Counted from the first letter of the stretch, positions 1 to 7,818 are shown. The stretch: 37,884 nucleotides of DNA from Actinomycetota bacterium (GCA_963169245.1 CAUJEC010000095.1:1-37884); one strand, 5' to 3'. Numbers and translations: made by a program. The notes: generated by a model not told the origin, from the sequence alone.

Positions 1-420
1 TGTGCTGGGAACAAAACGCTGATCGACCTTGTCGAGCGTCGCCCGATCCACCGGAGCGAGCAGCCCCTTGGAGTCGAGTTGCGCAATCGGACCGGGCTCC
101 TCCGTGAGGATCAAATCTGCCTTGGTTCGCTCCCCCTCCTCCACCAGCTGATTGGTCAGTTCCGCGTCATCTCCTGAACGGACCTCGATCGATACGTCGT
201 TGAGCTTCCGGTATGCCTTGACCAGTGCCGTCACCAGGTCCTCGTGCTGACCGGAGTAGATCGTCAGAGTCGCAGCCCCATCACCGTCGCCCGATCCGCT
301 CGCTCCCCCCGACGCGGTGTCGCCCGCCTTGTTAGCACATGCGCTGATGATCATTGCCAACGCAAGTAATCCGATTGTGAGCAGTCGTGGGATGCCGCGC
401 CCGACGCTCCTGCGATTCAT
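1..420 (-). CDS. Ferric-iron ABC transporter substrate-binding lipoprotein (partial, C-terminus beyond window)
   Basis: Not in the ORF track because it runs off the window edge; I translated it by hand. The ATG is at 420 and 140 codons are visible. An N-terminal basic and hydrophobic stretch ends in a lipobox-like IISAC (residues about 24-28), followed by a Gly/Ser/Asp-rich linker and then TLTIYSGQHEDLV, a typical start of the mature domain in Fbp/Sfu-type periplasmic iron-binding proteins. DLILTEEPGPIAQLDSKGLL also fits that fold. It lies 16 bp downstream of the ATPase gene on the same strand, so the two are very likely one operon; the permease is presumably beyond the window. Expected role: capture of Fe3+ outside the membrane and delivery to the permease. 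Metal specificity is inferred from family resemblance, since the ligand-binding tyrosines lie outside the window. Confidence 0.85.
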   Translation of the reverse strand, partial: MNRRSVGRGIPRLLTIGLLALAMIISACANKAGDTASGGASGSGDGDGAATLTIYSGQHEDLVTALVKAYRKLNDVSIEVRSGDDAELTNQLVEEGERTKADLILTEEPGPIAQLDSKGLLAPVDRATLDKVDQRFVPST

Positions 421-436
421 TGGCCACATCCGTTCA

Positions 437-1579
437 TCAGAGGATTTGAGCACGAGCACCTTCAACGAGGGAAACCATCACCCGGTCGCCCTGATCCGGG
501 AGTCCTAAGCCCAGCACCCGCACAACGACCTCGGTGGTCCCGTCATCGAGAAGCACCCGGGCCGTGCCGTCGTGCCCATAGAAGCTGACGGACCCGACAG
601 TCCCCGATGCACCGCGGTCAGTTGCACCGGGAGCGGTCAGTTCGAGTTGCTCAGGACGAACGACCACTGTCACGCCACCATCGACTCGACGACCCCGATC
701 ACCATCATCGGTCATTCGTGGAGAATCCCAACCGACCGGGACCACCCCCAGAGCGGTCTCCACCTCGGTTGAGGTCCCCTGCCCGTTTGCCACCAAGACC
801 TTGCCCGGCAGGACCACCGCTGCACCAAGGAACGCCGCTGTCTCCAGGTCGGCGGGATTCGTATAGACACCATTGGGCGACCCGGCCTGGACAACCTGGC
901 CATCTCGCATGATGACGACCTGGTCCGCCATCGACAGCGCCTCATTCTGATCGTGGGTGACGAGAACGACGGTCGTGCCGAGTAATCGGAGCAGTTCCCT
1001 CACCTCCTCGCGAATGGAGACCCGAAGTCCGGCGTCGAGAGCGGAGAACGGCTCGTCCATCAACAACAGACTCGGTCGAGGAGCTAGGGCGCGAGCGAGC
1101 GCAACACGCTGTTGTTGGCCACCGGAGAGTTCATTCGGACGACGGGATCCATACCCGGCGAGACCAACGAGGTCGAGCAACTCCTCAACCCTTTCACCCG
1201 ACCCCGCCCGACCCGATGGGCGCCTAACGGCTCTGAACCAAGCCGCACGACTACCGGCGTTCAATCCGTAGGCGACATTGTCGTGAACATTGAGATGGGG
1301 GAACAGCGCTCCGTCCTGGGGAACTATTCCGACGTTTCGCCGTTCGGGCGGAAGGCACTTGGATACCTCGGCGAGGGTCACGCCCTCGAGCTCGACCAGC
1401 CCCGCGTCTGGGCGTTCGAACCCGGCGATTATGCGAAGCAGGGTCGTCTTTCCGGATCCGGATGCACCCAGCACCGCCGTGAAGGTCCCGCTGTCGACCT
1501 TCAGATCTACGTTCCTGAGCGCGTCCACGGGTCCGTCATCGGTGAAGAAGCGCTTGGACACCTGCTCAACGCGCAGCAT
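437..1579 (-). CDS. fbpC: ABC transporter ATP-binding protein, ferric-iron type (FbpC-like)
   Basis: A 380-residue ATPase with Walker A GASGSGKTTL (about residue 36), Q-loop VPQDGALFPHLNV, signature LSGGQQQRVALARALA, Walker B LLLMDEPFSALD and H-loop VTHDQNEA. The C-terminal 130 residues carry VVVRPEQLEL, typical of the TOBE regulatory domain in the FbpC/PotA/CysA subfamily. Between the Q-loop and signature there is an Arg/Ser/Gly-rich insertion (SRAAWFRAVRRPSGRAGSG) that is longer than usual in this region. The following gene encodes an iron-type binding lipoprotein, which favours ferric iron over polyamine or sulfate. It should power import from the cytoplasmic face. I see no convincing IdeR box in the roughly 100 bp upstream; that stretch is occupied by the aidB stop-codon repeats. 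Confidence 0.88.
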   Translation of the reverse strand: MLRVEQVSKRFFTDDGPVDALRNVDLKVDSGTFTAVLGASGSGKTTLLRIIAGFERPDAGLVELEGVTLAEVSKCLPPERRNVGIVPQDGALFPHLNVHDNVAYGLNAGSRAAWFRAVRRPSGRAGSGERVEELLDLVGLAGYGSRRPNELSGGQQQRVALARALAPRPSLLLMDEPFSALDAGLRVSIREEVRELLRLLGTTVVLVTHDQNEALSMADQVVIMRDGQVVQAGSPNGVYTNPADLETAAFLGAAVVLPGKVLVANGQGTSTEVETALGVVPVGWDSPRMTDDGDRGRRVDGGVTVVVRPEQLELTAPGATDRGASGTVGSVSFYGHDGTARVLLDDGTTEVVVRVLGLGLPDQGDRVMVSLVEGARAQIL

Positions 1580-1612
1580 AAGGCCAGCCTACCAACCTTG
1601 GATATGAGGCCC

Positions 1613-1680
1613 TCAATCAGGTGGCCTCAGCACTGCTCGCCAATCAGCATCGCCGACCGATCAGAGCCGCCGACCGATCA
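1613..1680 (-). repeat. 17-bp degenerate tandem repeat carrying the aidB stop codon
   Basis: Read on the minus strand from the aidB stop, the units are TGATCGGTCGGCGGCTC, TGATCGGTCGGCGATGC, TGATTGGCGAGCAGTGC and a weak fourth, TGAGGCCACCTGATTGA. Each is exactly 17 bp and begins with TGA, so TGA recurs at 1680, 1663, 1646 and 1629. Because 17 is not a multiple of 3, the array places stops in all three frames downstream of aidB. It lies between aidB and the iron-transport ATPase gene, which are co-directional. Confidence 0.85.
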
Positions 1681-3375
1681 GGTGACGGGCTGCGCTCTCC
1701 CGATGATCGCCTTGGCCTCCACCCCCAATGGGAGCGTCCCGAACGCTCTGGCAGGCTCGCCACCAAGTCGGGTGTGGATGAAGGCATCCGAAACGTAGGT
1801 TGGCGCCACTGCATGTAGAAGCGCCGCCTGGAACACCAGCGCCATATCCTCGACGATGCGTCGGGCACGCCATTCCACGACGTCAAGATCGGTGAGCCAC
1901 AGCGCGATCTTGTCGAGCCTCGCGGCAATCTGAACGTCACCCTCGCTGTATCGGCGGACTTCATCACAGAAGACCTCATAGGACTCAGGCGATCTGGCGA
2001 TTGCGCGCAGCATGTCCAGACAGATCACATTCCCCGACCCCTCCCATACGCCGTTAACCGGACTCTGTCGCAGGAGTCGCGGCATCGGCCCCTCCTCGAT
2101 GAATCCATTACCACCAAAACATTCGAGGGCCTCGACAACATGTTGGGGTGCCCGCTTGCACGTCCAGTACTTGATGACGGGCAACAGGATCCGTGCGAGC
2201 AGTTGCTCGCGTTCGTCATCCGGATGGTCGAAGGTGCGAGCGAGCCGCATGACGGCCGTGGTCGCCGCTTCGGACTCGAGCGCGAGATCCGCAAGGACGT
2301 TCTGCATCAGGGGCTGATCGATCAGGTCCCTACCGAATGCTCGCCGGTGAGCACAGTGCCATATCGCCTGTGCCGTCGCCGCACGCATGTTGGAAGCCGA
2401 ACCGAGAGAACAGTCGAGGCGAGTGTGGTTCACCATCTCGATGATGGTGCGAACCCCCCTCCCCTCCTCACCGACCAGCTGTCCCCACGTGCCGTCGAGT
2501 TCCACCTCGGAGGACGCGTTCGATCTGTCCCCCAGCTTGTCCTTGAGTCGTTGGATTGCGAAAGGGTTGCGTTCACCGTCAGGCTTCCACCGCGGCACCC
2601 AGAAACAGCTCAGGCCCTCGGGAGCCTGAGCCAACATCAGAAATCCATCCGACATCGGCGCAGAGACGAACCACTTGTGTCCGCGAAGGTGGTAACCGCC
2701 CTCGACGGATGACCTCGTAGCGATCGTGGAGTTCGCCCTGACGTCGGAACCCCCCTGTTTCTCGGTCATTCCCATTCCAGCCGTCGCTCCGGTCTTTGCG
2801 TCCATCGGCCCATAGGTGGGGTCGTAGTCGCGAGACGTCAGGCGTGGCTCGACATGGCGGGCGAGTTCCGGTTCGTGTCTCAGCGCTGGAATCGACGAGT
2901 ACGTCATCGAAATCGGACAGACGTGGCCGGGGTCGGCCTGGTACCACGAGATGACCTTCGCAGCGCGACGCAGGTGCGCGGCGGGTTCCGAATCCACCCA
3001 TGGTGCCGCATGCAGCCCGTGCTCACACGCCGTGCGCATCAGTTCGTGGTAGGCGGGGTGATACTCGACCATGTCGATTCGGTGCCCGAACCGGTCGTGT
3101 GATCTCAATTTGGGAGTGTTCTCATTCGCCTGCTGTGCCCACATCTGCGCCTGGGCGGATCCGGCAATCTCGCCGATGCTCAGAATCTCGTCGTTCGCAC
3201 CCTCTCCTCCACCGCCCATGGCGGCTGCCTCGCGTTCGAATGACTCCCGTAGAACGACGTCGACTTCATAGATGTTGTAATCAACGAGAGGTGGAGGCTG
3301 GTTCGTGACGAGGTGCGTCGCTGAGTTGCCGCCGGTGTCGCGCACTCCGCCCGCATGGCTCGTATCCGATCCCAT
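1678..3375 (-). CDS. aidB: AidB-type acyl-CoA dehydrogenase
   Basis: A 565-residue flavoprotein of the AidB branch of acyl-CoA dehydrogenases (E. coli AidB is about 540 residues). Clear AidB signatures are NQPPPLVDYN near the N-terminus, ICPISMTY-like VCPISMTYSS, GMTEKQGGSDVRANST, GHKWF, LKDKLGDRSNASSEVE, and ECFGGNGFIEE...PVNGVWEGSGNVICLDMLRA, where the Glu of WEGSGN aligns with the general base of acyl-CoA dehydrogenases. E. coli AidB binds FAD and DNA and is part of the alkylation adaptive response; a role in protection or in isovaleryl-type acyl oxidation is inferred here. ATG at 3375 is preceded by AAAGGGGGCAGCG, a good ribosome-binding site. Its stop codon lies in a 17-bp tandem array, listed separately. 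Confidence 0.9.
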   Translation of the reverse strand: MGSDTSHAGGVRDTGGNSATHLVTNQPPPLVDYNIYEVDVVLRESFEREAAAMGGGGEGANDEILSIGEIAGSAQAQMWAQQANENTPKLRSHDRFGHRIDMVEYHPAYHELMRTACEHGLHAAPWVDSEPAAHLRRAAKVISWYQADPGHVCPISMTYSSIPALRHEPELARHVEPRLTSRDYDPTYGPMDAKTGATAGMGMTEKQGGSDVRANSTIATRSSVEGGYHLRGHKWFVSAPMSDGFLMLAQAPEGLSCFWVPRWKPDGERNPFAIQRLKDKLGDRSNASSEVELDGTWGQLVGEEGRGVRTIIEMVNHTRLDCSLGSASNMRAATAQAIWHCAHRRAFGRDLIDQPLMQNVLADLALESEAATTAVMRLARTFDHPDDEREQLLARILLPVIKYWTCKRAPQHVVEALECFGGNGFIEEGPMPRLLRQSPVNGVWEGSGNVICLDMLRAIARSPESYEVFCDEVRRYSEGDVQIAARLDKIALWLTDLDVVEWRARRIVEDMALVFQAALLHAVAPTYVSDAFIHTRLGGEPARAFGTLPLGVEAKAIIGRAQPVT

Positions 3376-3412
3376 CGCTGCCCCCTTTGTCTGGCGTGAA
3401 AGCCATATGCCA

Positions 3413-3446
3413 CTCAGGCCTCAGGCCTCAGGCTACGCCCCTGAGG
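3413..3446. repeat. CTCAGGC x3 tandem repeat running into a hairpin, aidB/yaaA divergent region
   Basis: CTCAGGC occurs three times back to back (3413-3433). The last copy forms a 7-bp perfect inverted repeat with CCTGAGG at 3440-3446, across a 7-nt loop. It lies 40-70 bp upstream of the aidB start in the divergent aidB/yaaA interval (3376-3556). It could be an operator or simply slippage-derived DNA. I see no other confident promoter in this interval. Confidence 0.55.
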
Positions 3447-3556
3447 TGGGGAGCGCGGCGAGAAGTTCGACCCTGCGGATGCACTCGTTACTTCGACTGG
3501 GAGTTCGTCGCCTCCAGCGTTCGCCGAACCGGTATCGCAGGGCTACCGTGCACCCC

Positions 3557-3592
3557 GTGACGCCACAAGTGACTCCTTTAGTGACGCTCTCC
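3557..3592 (+). repeat. 12-bp phased GTGAC repeat with three in-frame GTG starts
   Basis: GTGAC recurs at 3557, 3569 and 3581, exactly 12 bp apart, at the 5' end of yaaA. All three GTGs are in the yaaA frame, giving VTPQVTPLVTL. No strong Shine-Dalgarno selects one of them. The translation start therefore lies within a short tandem repeat. Confidence 0.6.
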
Positions 3593-4378
3593 GAGACCAG
3601 GCCGCCCCTGTTTCTCCTCCCTCCATCAGAGGGCAAGCTTTCCGGAGGTACGGGTCCTGCCTGGACATCTGGAACCATGCGGATCGACCTGGACCTTCAG
3701 CGCATTAGAGTTGCCAAGGCCCTCCGATCCGCCATGCGGTCAAACGCAACCGAACGAGGCCGACTTCTCGGCGTGAAGGGCGAAGCTCTCGCATCTGCGA
3801 CCGTCTCCAACAAGTCGGTTTTCGGGTCCCCCACCACACCAGCGATCGAACGATACACAGGAGTCCTCTACGGGGCGCTCGACGTCAGTTCACTGGGTAA
3901 CGCCGAACGAACACTCCTGGACGATTCGGTCGTGATCTTCTCCGGACTATGGGGACTCGTGACACCGTCGGACCCGATCCCGGACTACAAACTGAAGATG
4001 GGTTCCCGCCTGGGATCACTCGGACGACTCTCCACCTGGTGGCGAGAGTCGATCACCAACGAGATCAAAGCCCTCGCAGACCGACGAACAGTATGGAACC
4101 TGCTCCCGAAGGAACATGCCGGGGCTCTCAGCCCATCGCTCGATATCGAGCAGTTCTCAGTCGTGTTCCTGGAACCGAACAAATCCGGCGAACTCGTAGC
4201 CGTCTCCCACTGGAACAAGTTCCTCAAAGGGGCATTCGTTCGCCATCTGCTGGAGTCCCCCGATGCAGGACCATCGGACCTGATCGACTGGGATCATCCG
4301 TCAGGTTTCAGGCTCGACCCTGCGCGGACCATGCGCGAGGGCAATCTGAGCACCCTCAGCTTCGTGTCGCAGTCATAG
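3557..4378 (+). CDS. yaaA: YaaA/UPF0246 (DUF328) peroxide-stress protein
   Basis: The conserved opening LFLLPPSEGKLSGG, then TPAIERYTGVLYGALDV, IFSGLWGLVTPSDPIPDYKLKMGS and WWRESITNEI identify the YaaA family, which in E. coli limits free iron and DNA damage during peroxide stress. The track ORF begins at 3305 inside the aidB 5' end, but family similarity starts only near residue 97 of that ORF. I place the start at one of three in-frame GTGs (3557, 3569, 3581). The first is used here, giving 273 residues; 3581 would give the closest match to the family N-terminus. It is divergent from aidB, another stress-linked gene. The exact start is unresolved. Confidence 0.85.
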   Translation: MTPQVTPLVTLSETRPPLFLLPPSEGKLSGGTGPAWTSGTMRIDLDLQRIRVAKALRSAMRSNATERGRLLGVKGEALASATVSNKSVFGSPTTPAIERYTGVLYGALDVSSLGNAERTLLDDSVVIFSGLWGLVTPSDPIPDYKLKMGSRLGSLGRLSTWWRESITNEIKALADRRTVWNLLPKEHAGALSPSLDIEQFSVVFLEPNKSGELVAVSHWNKFLKGAFVRHLLESPDAGPSDLIDWDHPSGFRLDPARTMREGNLSTLSFVSQS

Positions 4379-4412
4379 ACGTACGCAGTCGCAGAGCAGA
4401 CCTCCGGACAGT

Positions 4413-4817
4413 TCAGGACAGCGCACTCAATGCCGTGGCTGTGGGACGGATTCGGATGTCCACCTCGCCCGGCTCTCCCCGGAGCACCCGAACAGCTAGC
4501 TGACCGTTCGCCAAAGAGGCTTCGACCCCGCTGCCGTAGCCATCCGGAATCTCAACGTCACGCTGGTAACCGCCGTAGCCCCACTCCTCCACCAGGTAGT
4601 CACGCGGTGCTGCTGTTCGAAGGTCGGCGATCATCCGGAGCGTGTGTCCACTCACTTCAACTGTGACGTCTTCGGGCTGTACAGCCACGAACGGAGCGAC
4701 GACGACTAAGGCTTCAGGCGCCTCGTAGACATTGATGGGAACCGACTGTGGCTCCATCGTCGAGTTTGCCTCGCGAGTCGCGTCGACAACCGCTTTTTGT
4801 GTTGGGAGTGCGGACAT
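4413..4817 (-). CDS. Hsp20 / alpha-crystallin family small heat-shock protein
   Basis: A 134-residue protein. The segment VPINVYEAPEALVVVAPFVAVQPEDVTVEVSGHTL opens an alpha-crystallin domain, followed by YGGYQRDVEIPDGY and GVEASLANGQLAVRVLR, the usual A.. NGxLxVxV strand pair. The family holds unfolding proteins in oligomers without ATP. It is short, with almost no N-terminal arm and a truncated C-terminal tail (no clear IxI motif, although DIRIRP near the end may serve), so oligomer form may differ from the second Hsp20 in this window. ATG at 4817 is preceded by GGAGG with a 6-nt spacer. It is convergent with yaaA, with 34 bp between the stop codons. Confidence 0.82.
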   Translation of the reverse strand: MSALPTQKAVVDATREANSTMEPQSVPINVYEAPEALVVVAPFVAVQPEDVTVEVSGHTLRMIADLRTAAPRDYLVEEWGYGGYQRDVEIPDGYGSGVEASLANGQLAVRVLRGEPGEVDIRIRPTATALSALS

Positions 4818-4968
4818 GGTGTGCCTCCAGAGTCGCTCTATCTGCTCGTCAGATTCTCTAGGTGACTCAGTTGGGCTCCAGCCTTCCGGCCGGCATATCT
4901 GAGCTACACCTTCAACTACCCAATCATCGGCAGGACAAACCCAGCCGTACCGATTGGCGAGCCCAAAG

Positions 4969-5964
4969 TCACCTTGCCGTCCACCCGCCGTCCACGACGA
5001 TCGTTTGACCGGTCATATAGCTCGAAGCGTCACTCGCCAGGAACAACAGAACTCCGTCGAGTTCATGGGGCTTACCGAATCTGGCCATGGGACAGTTTGT
5101 CGACACAAACGCCTCGGATCCCTTGTCACCGAACATCGACTCGGTCATCTCAGATGGAAACCATCCCGGGGCGATCGCGTTGACCCTAATGCCCTTGCGC
5201 GCCCACTGCGCTGCCAGTTCCCTCGTCAGGTTGACCACAGCTCCCTTGGACGCGCAGTAGCTGGCCTGCCGAATCGGAGTGGCCGCCACAAGACCGAGCA
5301 TCGAGGCGATGTTGATGATCACCCCAGCGCTCGGCTGGCCGTTGCCGGTCGGTTCGCTGTTGCCGGTCGGTTCGCTGTTACCGGTCGGTTCGCTGTTGCC
5401 GGTCCGCCGCGCTCCCGCTGCTTGTGCACTCGCCGTTTGCTCACCCGCACGGCGAAGCATGTCTCGGGCAGCCAATTGGGCAAGGTGGAAGGGCGCCACT
5501 GCGTTGACCTCCATAACGGCCTCGATCTGCTCGAGCGACTCCTCCTCGGCCCGCCCCTGGGGACTGGTCCCGGCGTTATTCACCAATATGTCGATTCGAC
5601 CGTGAGCCCTGACAGTTTCGTTGATCAGGTGCTGTCGGTCCCCAGCATCGGCCACGTCGCATCGGAGTGCTGTGGCTCCGATCTCACCGGCCAGCGATTC
5701 GAGGCGATCAGCTCTTCGAGCTGCCACGACCACGGTCGCACCGCTGGCGGCAAGAACACGACTGAACCGCTCGCCAAGTCCACTCGATGCCCCTGTCACT
5801 ACAGCAACGCGGCCCCGGACGTCGAAAAGATCGGTGGGGTTGAAGGAGTCGGCTCGAAACTGACCAGGGCCTGAGTCGTGCGGGCTTGAGTCGTGTGGGC
5901 TTGAGTCGTGTGGGCTTGAGTCATGCGGCATCGGATTATCAGGCATCACCCAATTCTGACCCAT
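4969..5964 (-). CDS. Short-chain dehydrogenase/reductase with repeat-expanded N-terminus and internal loop
   Basis: A classical SDR: VAVVTGASSGLGERF (NAD(P)-binding GxxxGxG), LRCDVAD, ILVNNAG, IINIASMLG with the catalytic Ser, YCASKGAVVNL with the YxxxK pair, and VDGGW near the C-terminus. The 331-residue length exceeds the usual 250 because of two low-complexity additions: four HDSSP-type pentapeptides before the Rossmann fold, and a TGNSEP hexapeptide repeated 3-4 times just before the strand leading to the catalytic Ser. Both are tandem DNA repeats. Start choice is uncertain: ATG 5964 lies within a 13-bp duplication, while ATG 5946 and 5931 are in-frame alternatives. The substrate cannot be deduced. 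Confidence 0.85.
   Translation of the reverse strand: MGQNWVMPDNPMPHDSSPHDSSPHDSSPHDSGPGQFRADSFNPTDLFDVRGRVAVVTGASSGLGERFSRVLAASGATVVVAARRADRLESLAGEIGATALRCDVADAGDRQHLINETVRAHGRIDILVNNAGTSPQGRAEEESLEQIEAVMEVNAVAPFHLAQLAARDMLRRAGEQTASAQAAGARRTGNSEPTGNSEPTGNSEPTGNGQPSAGVIINIASMLGLVAATPIRQASYCASKGAVVNLTRELAAQWARKGIRVNAIAPGWFPSEMTESMFGDKGSEAFVSTNCPMARFGKPHELDGVLLFLASDASSYMTGQTIVVDGGWTAR
5341..5404 (-). repeat. 18-bp in-frame tandem repeat inside the SDR gene
   Basis: Forward-strand unit GTTGCCGGTCGGTTCGCT occurs at 5341, 5359 and 5377 (one base change in the third), with a partial fourth to 5404. It encodes repeating TGNSEP in the SDR. The 18-bp period keeps the reading frame. Confidence 0.9.
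5873..5932 (-). repeat. 15-bp in-frame tandem repeat at the SDR N-terminus
   Basis: Four consecutive 15-bp units of the type GAGTCGTGTGGGCTT (the first and last diverged) encode HDSSP pentapeptides just after the start codon. The length is a multiple of three, so copy-number change would lengthen the tail without breaking the frame. Confidence 0.9.
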
Positions 5965-5981
5965 CAGACTGACCCATCAGA
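5956..5981 (-). repeat. 13-bp tandem duplication over the SDR start codon
   Basis: CTGACCCATCAGA occurs twice with no spacer (5956-5968 and 5969-5981). Each copy holds an ATG on the minus strand, at 5964 and 5977. The outer ATG has AGGAG just upstream but is out of frame with the SDR: it opens a 12-codon ORF (MGQSDGSELGDA) whose stop overlaps the in-frame ATG at 5946. Confidence 0.75.
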
Positions 5982-6037
5982 CTCCTGTCGTTTTCGTTCC
6001 CAGGCATCTTGGTTTCCAGACATCTTCAAGATTCTCC

Positions 6038-6082
6038 TTGCGATGTGTTCAGTCTAGCCCCTATAATCGAACACATGTTCGA
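6038..6082 (+). promoter_or_regulatory. SOS-type promoter: TTGCGA-18-TATAAT with overlapping LexA box, leaderless start
   Basis: TCGAACACATGTTCGA (6067-6082) is a perfect match to the Gram-positive/actinobacterial LexA box CGAACRNRYGTTCG flanked by T and A. Its first T is the last T of a consensus -10 TATAAT (6062-6067). A -35-like TTGCGA sits at 6038-6043 with an 18-bp spacer. Transcription would be expected to start at about 6073-6075, coinciding with the ATG at 6075, so the mRNA should be leaderless or nearly so. LexA bound here would cover the -10 and the start site. Confidence 0.8.
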
Positions 6083-7637
6083 GGTATCGATCAATCCCAG
6101 CGGGCCCAGTGAGGACCCGGGCTCCACAGAAGGCTCCACCCCCGCGGACAAATGCACCCCACTCGCCGCCGCCTCCGTCAACGATGCCGCCCCCTCCACG
6201 GACGAGTCTCCAGCCGATAATCGTGCGCAGCTGAGACTGATCACCTACTCAGAGAACTCGGGGCAAAGCGCCGCGGACGACTCCAGGCCCAGCGCCGCGG
6301 ACGACGATCCGATCGACTTCTCACAGGTTCTCGAATGCCTGGAGACATCCCGGGCGACACTCCTGTCCGACGGACTGACATCCCGCGATGACGGAGCATT
6401 GCTCGATTCCGTAATCCAGATCGAACAGATCCGCCGGTGCATCGACTCCATATCCGTGTCGCTCCTCGGCGAGGTACATTCGCGCGGATGCACTGATGAG
6501 ATCCACGGAATGAGAACCGGCTCCTGGCTCGCCCGAGAGACGGGTCAGTCCAGAGGATCCGCGAATGCTCGAGTGAAACTCGCTTCCACCCTCCGCCGCA
6601 GATTCTCTGGCGTCTCGGCAGCGCTCAACGATGGGCGTATCGGTTATCAACACGCCGAGGTGCTCATAAGTGCAGCCAATCCTCGGATCGTCGACGACTG
6701 GGAGCGAGTCATTGACGACCTCATTGAGGCGTCGTTCAACGCAACATTCAACAGTTGGCGAAACCAGGTGAAGGCGGTTGCCGAACTGCTTGACCAAGAT
6801 GGTGGACACCAGCCCGGTGATGACATCACGGACAACACGCTCAGCCTCGCTTCAGGCTGGCGCGGGACAGTTGGTCTCAAGGGTCAACTCGCCGGCGAGA
6901 ACGCCATCGTCGTCTCCGCCGCACTCGAGGCAAGAGCAGACCAGATCTTTCACCGGATGAAGGCCGACGAAGGTCTGAGCGACGACCTACCGGTTCCGCC
7001 AAGACGAACGCTTCTTGCGCTGGCACTTGTTGAACTCATTCGAGAAGCGCAGGGAAAGCCAATCACCTCGACTTCCCCTGCCAGAACAGAGGCCGCTCTG
7101 GTCATCAACGCTGCTGCCGCTTCAGCAGTCACCGACACAGACGGCGTCCCGATCGGCGACACGGCGAGCAGCACTCTGCTGTGTGACCCAGTGTTCAGGC
7201 CGATCGTCATCAACACAGAAGGAATCGTGCTCGATCTCGGCCGCGACCAGAGGCTCGTGAACAACGCTCTCCGCAAGGCGCTGGCCCACCGAGATGGTGG
7301 ATGCACGTGGCCAGGATGTGAGAATCCACCAGAGTGGTGTGATGCTCACCATCAGGTGCCCTGGCGAGATGGCGGCGAGACGAACCCGCAGAGCCTTGCA
7401 CTGCTTTGCCGATATCACCACGGCGTCACGCACCGTAAGGGCTGGACGATGCACCGCACCGATGACCAGTGGTTCTGGTGGGAGTCCCCAAGCGGGAACA
7501 AGTTCTGGTCCCAGCGACACGGACGACAACGGAGCGGTCCGATTCCGGCGACTGACTTGCCAGATCGCCCTTCCGACCAATTCTGCGACCCACACCCTGA
7601 GCCACCGCCTGAACCGCCACCCAAACCCGACACGTGA
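6075..7637 (+). CDS. DUF222 / 13E12-repeat family HNH endonuclease-like protein
   Basis: A 520-residue protein when started at ATG 6075, chosen because the TATAAT promoter and SOS box end there; the track start at 6009 is a TTG upstream of the promoter. The N-terminal 80 residues are acidic and Ser/Pro-rich. The middle is the DUF222 domain (ALLDSVIQIEQIRRCID, GSWLARETGQSRGSANARVKLA). The C-terminus is an HNH zinc motif: CTWPGC, WCDAHHQVPWRDGGETN and LCRYHHGVTH. A Pro-rich tail follows. Members of this family (REP13E12) are abundant in actinobacteria, and several M. tuberculosis copies are, as I recall, in the LexA regulon, which fits the box found here. Biochemical function is not established; a DNA-damage-induced nuclease is plausible. 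No second mobile gene accompanies it. Confidence 0.9.
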   Translation: MFEVSINPSGPSEDPGSTEGSTPADKCTPLAAASVNDAAPSTDESPADNRAQLRLITYSENSGQSAADDSRPSAADDDPIDFSQVLECLETSRATLLSDGLTSRDDGALLDSVIQIEQIRRCIDSISVSLLGEVHSRGCTDEIHGMRTGSWLARETGQSRGSANARVKLASTLRRRFSGVSAALNDGRIGYQHAEVLISAANPRIVDDWERVIDDLIEASFNATFNSWRNQVKAVAELLDQDGGHQPGDDITDNTLSLASGWRGTVGLKGQLAGENAIVVSAALEARADQIFHRMKADEGLSDDLPVPPRRTLLALALVELIREAQGKPITSTSPARTEAALVINAAAASAVTDTDGVPIGDTASSTLLCDPVFRPIVINTEGIVLDLGRDQRLVNNALRKALAHRDGGCTWPGCENPPEWCDAHHQVPWRDGGETNPQSLALLCRYHHGVTHRKGWTMHRTDDQWFWWESPSGNKFWSQRHGRQRSGPIPATDLPDRPSDQFCDPHPEPPPEPPPKPDT

Positions 7638-7818
7638 GGTCCGTCGGCTCGGCCCCAGCACGAGCAACTGCTGAGCTCTACGGACCGGCTGCTGAGTTCT
7701 GCCTTGGGCACACGCTCTGCGCTCAAGCCAACCCAGCCCTACCCACTCCAGCCCGACCCGCATCAAGTAGCGAGTCGGGCCAGAGCGCGTGGCGACACCG
7801 GCGTCGGGCGCTCGACAC

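Noticed and set aside
1580-1680. IdeR/Fur box upstream of the iron transporter ATPase
   Set aside because: No match to TTAGGTTAGGCTAACCTAA; the interval is filled by the 17-bp repeats.
4954-5874. 306-residue plus-strand ORF opposite the SDR gene
   Set aside because: Antisense shadow of a clear SDR; Arg/His/Pro/Ser-rich with no domain pattern.
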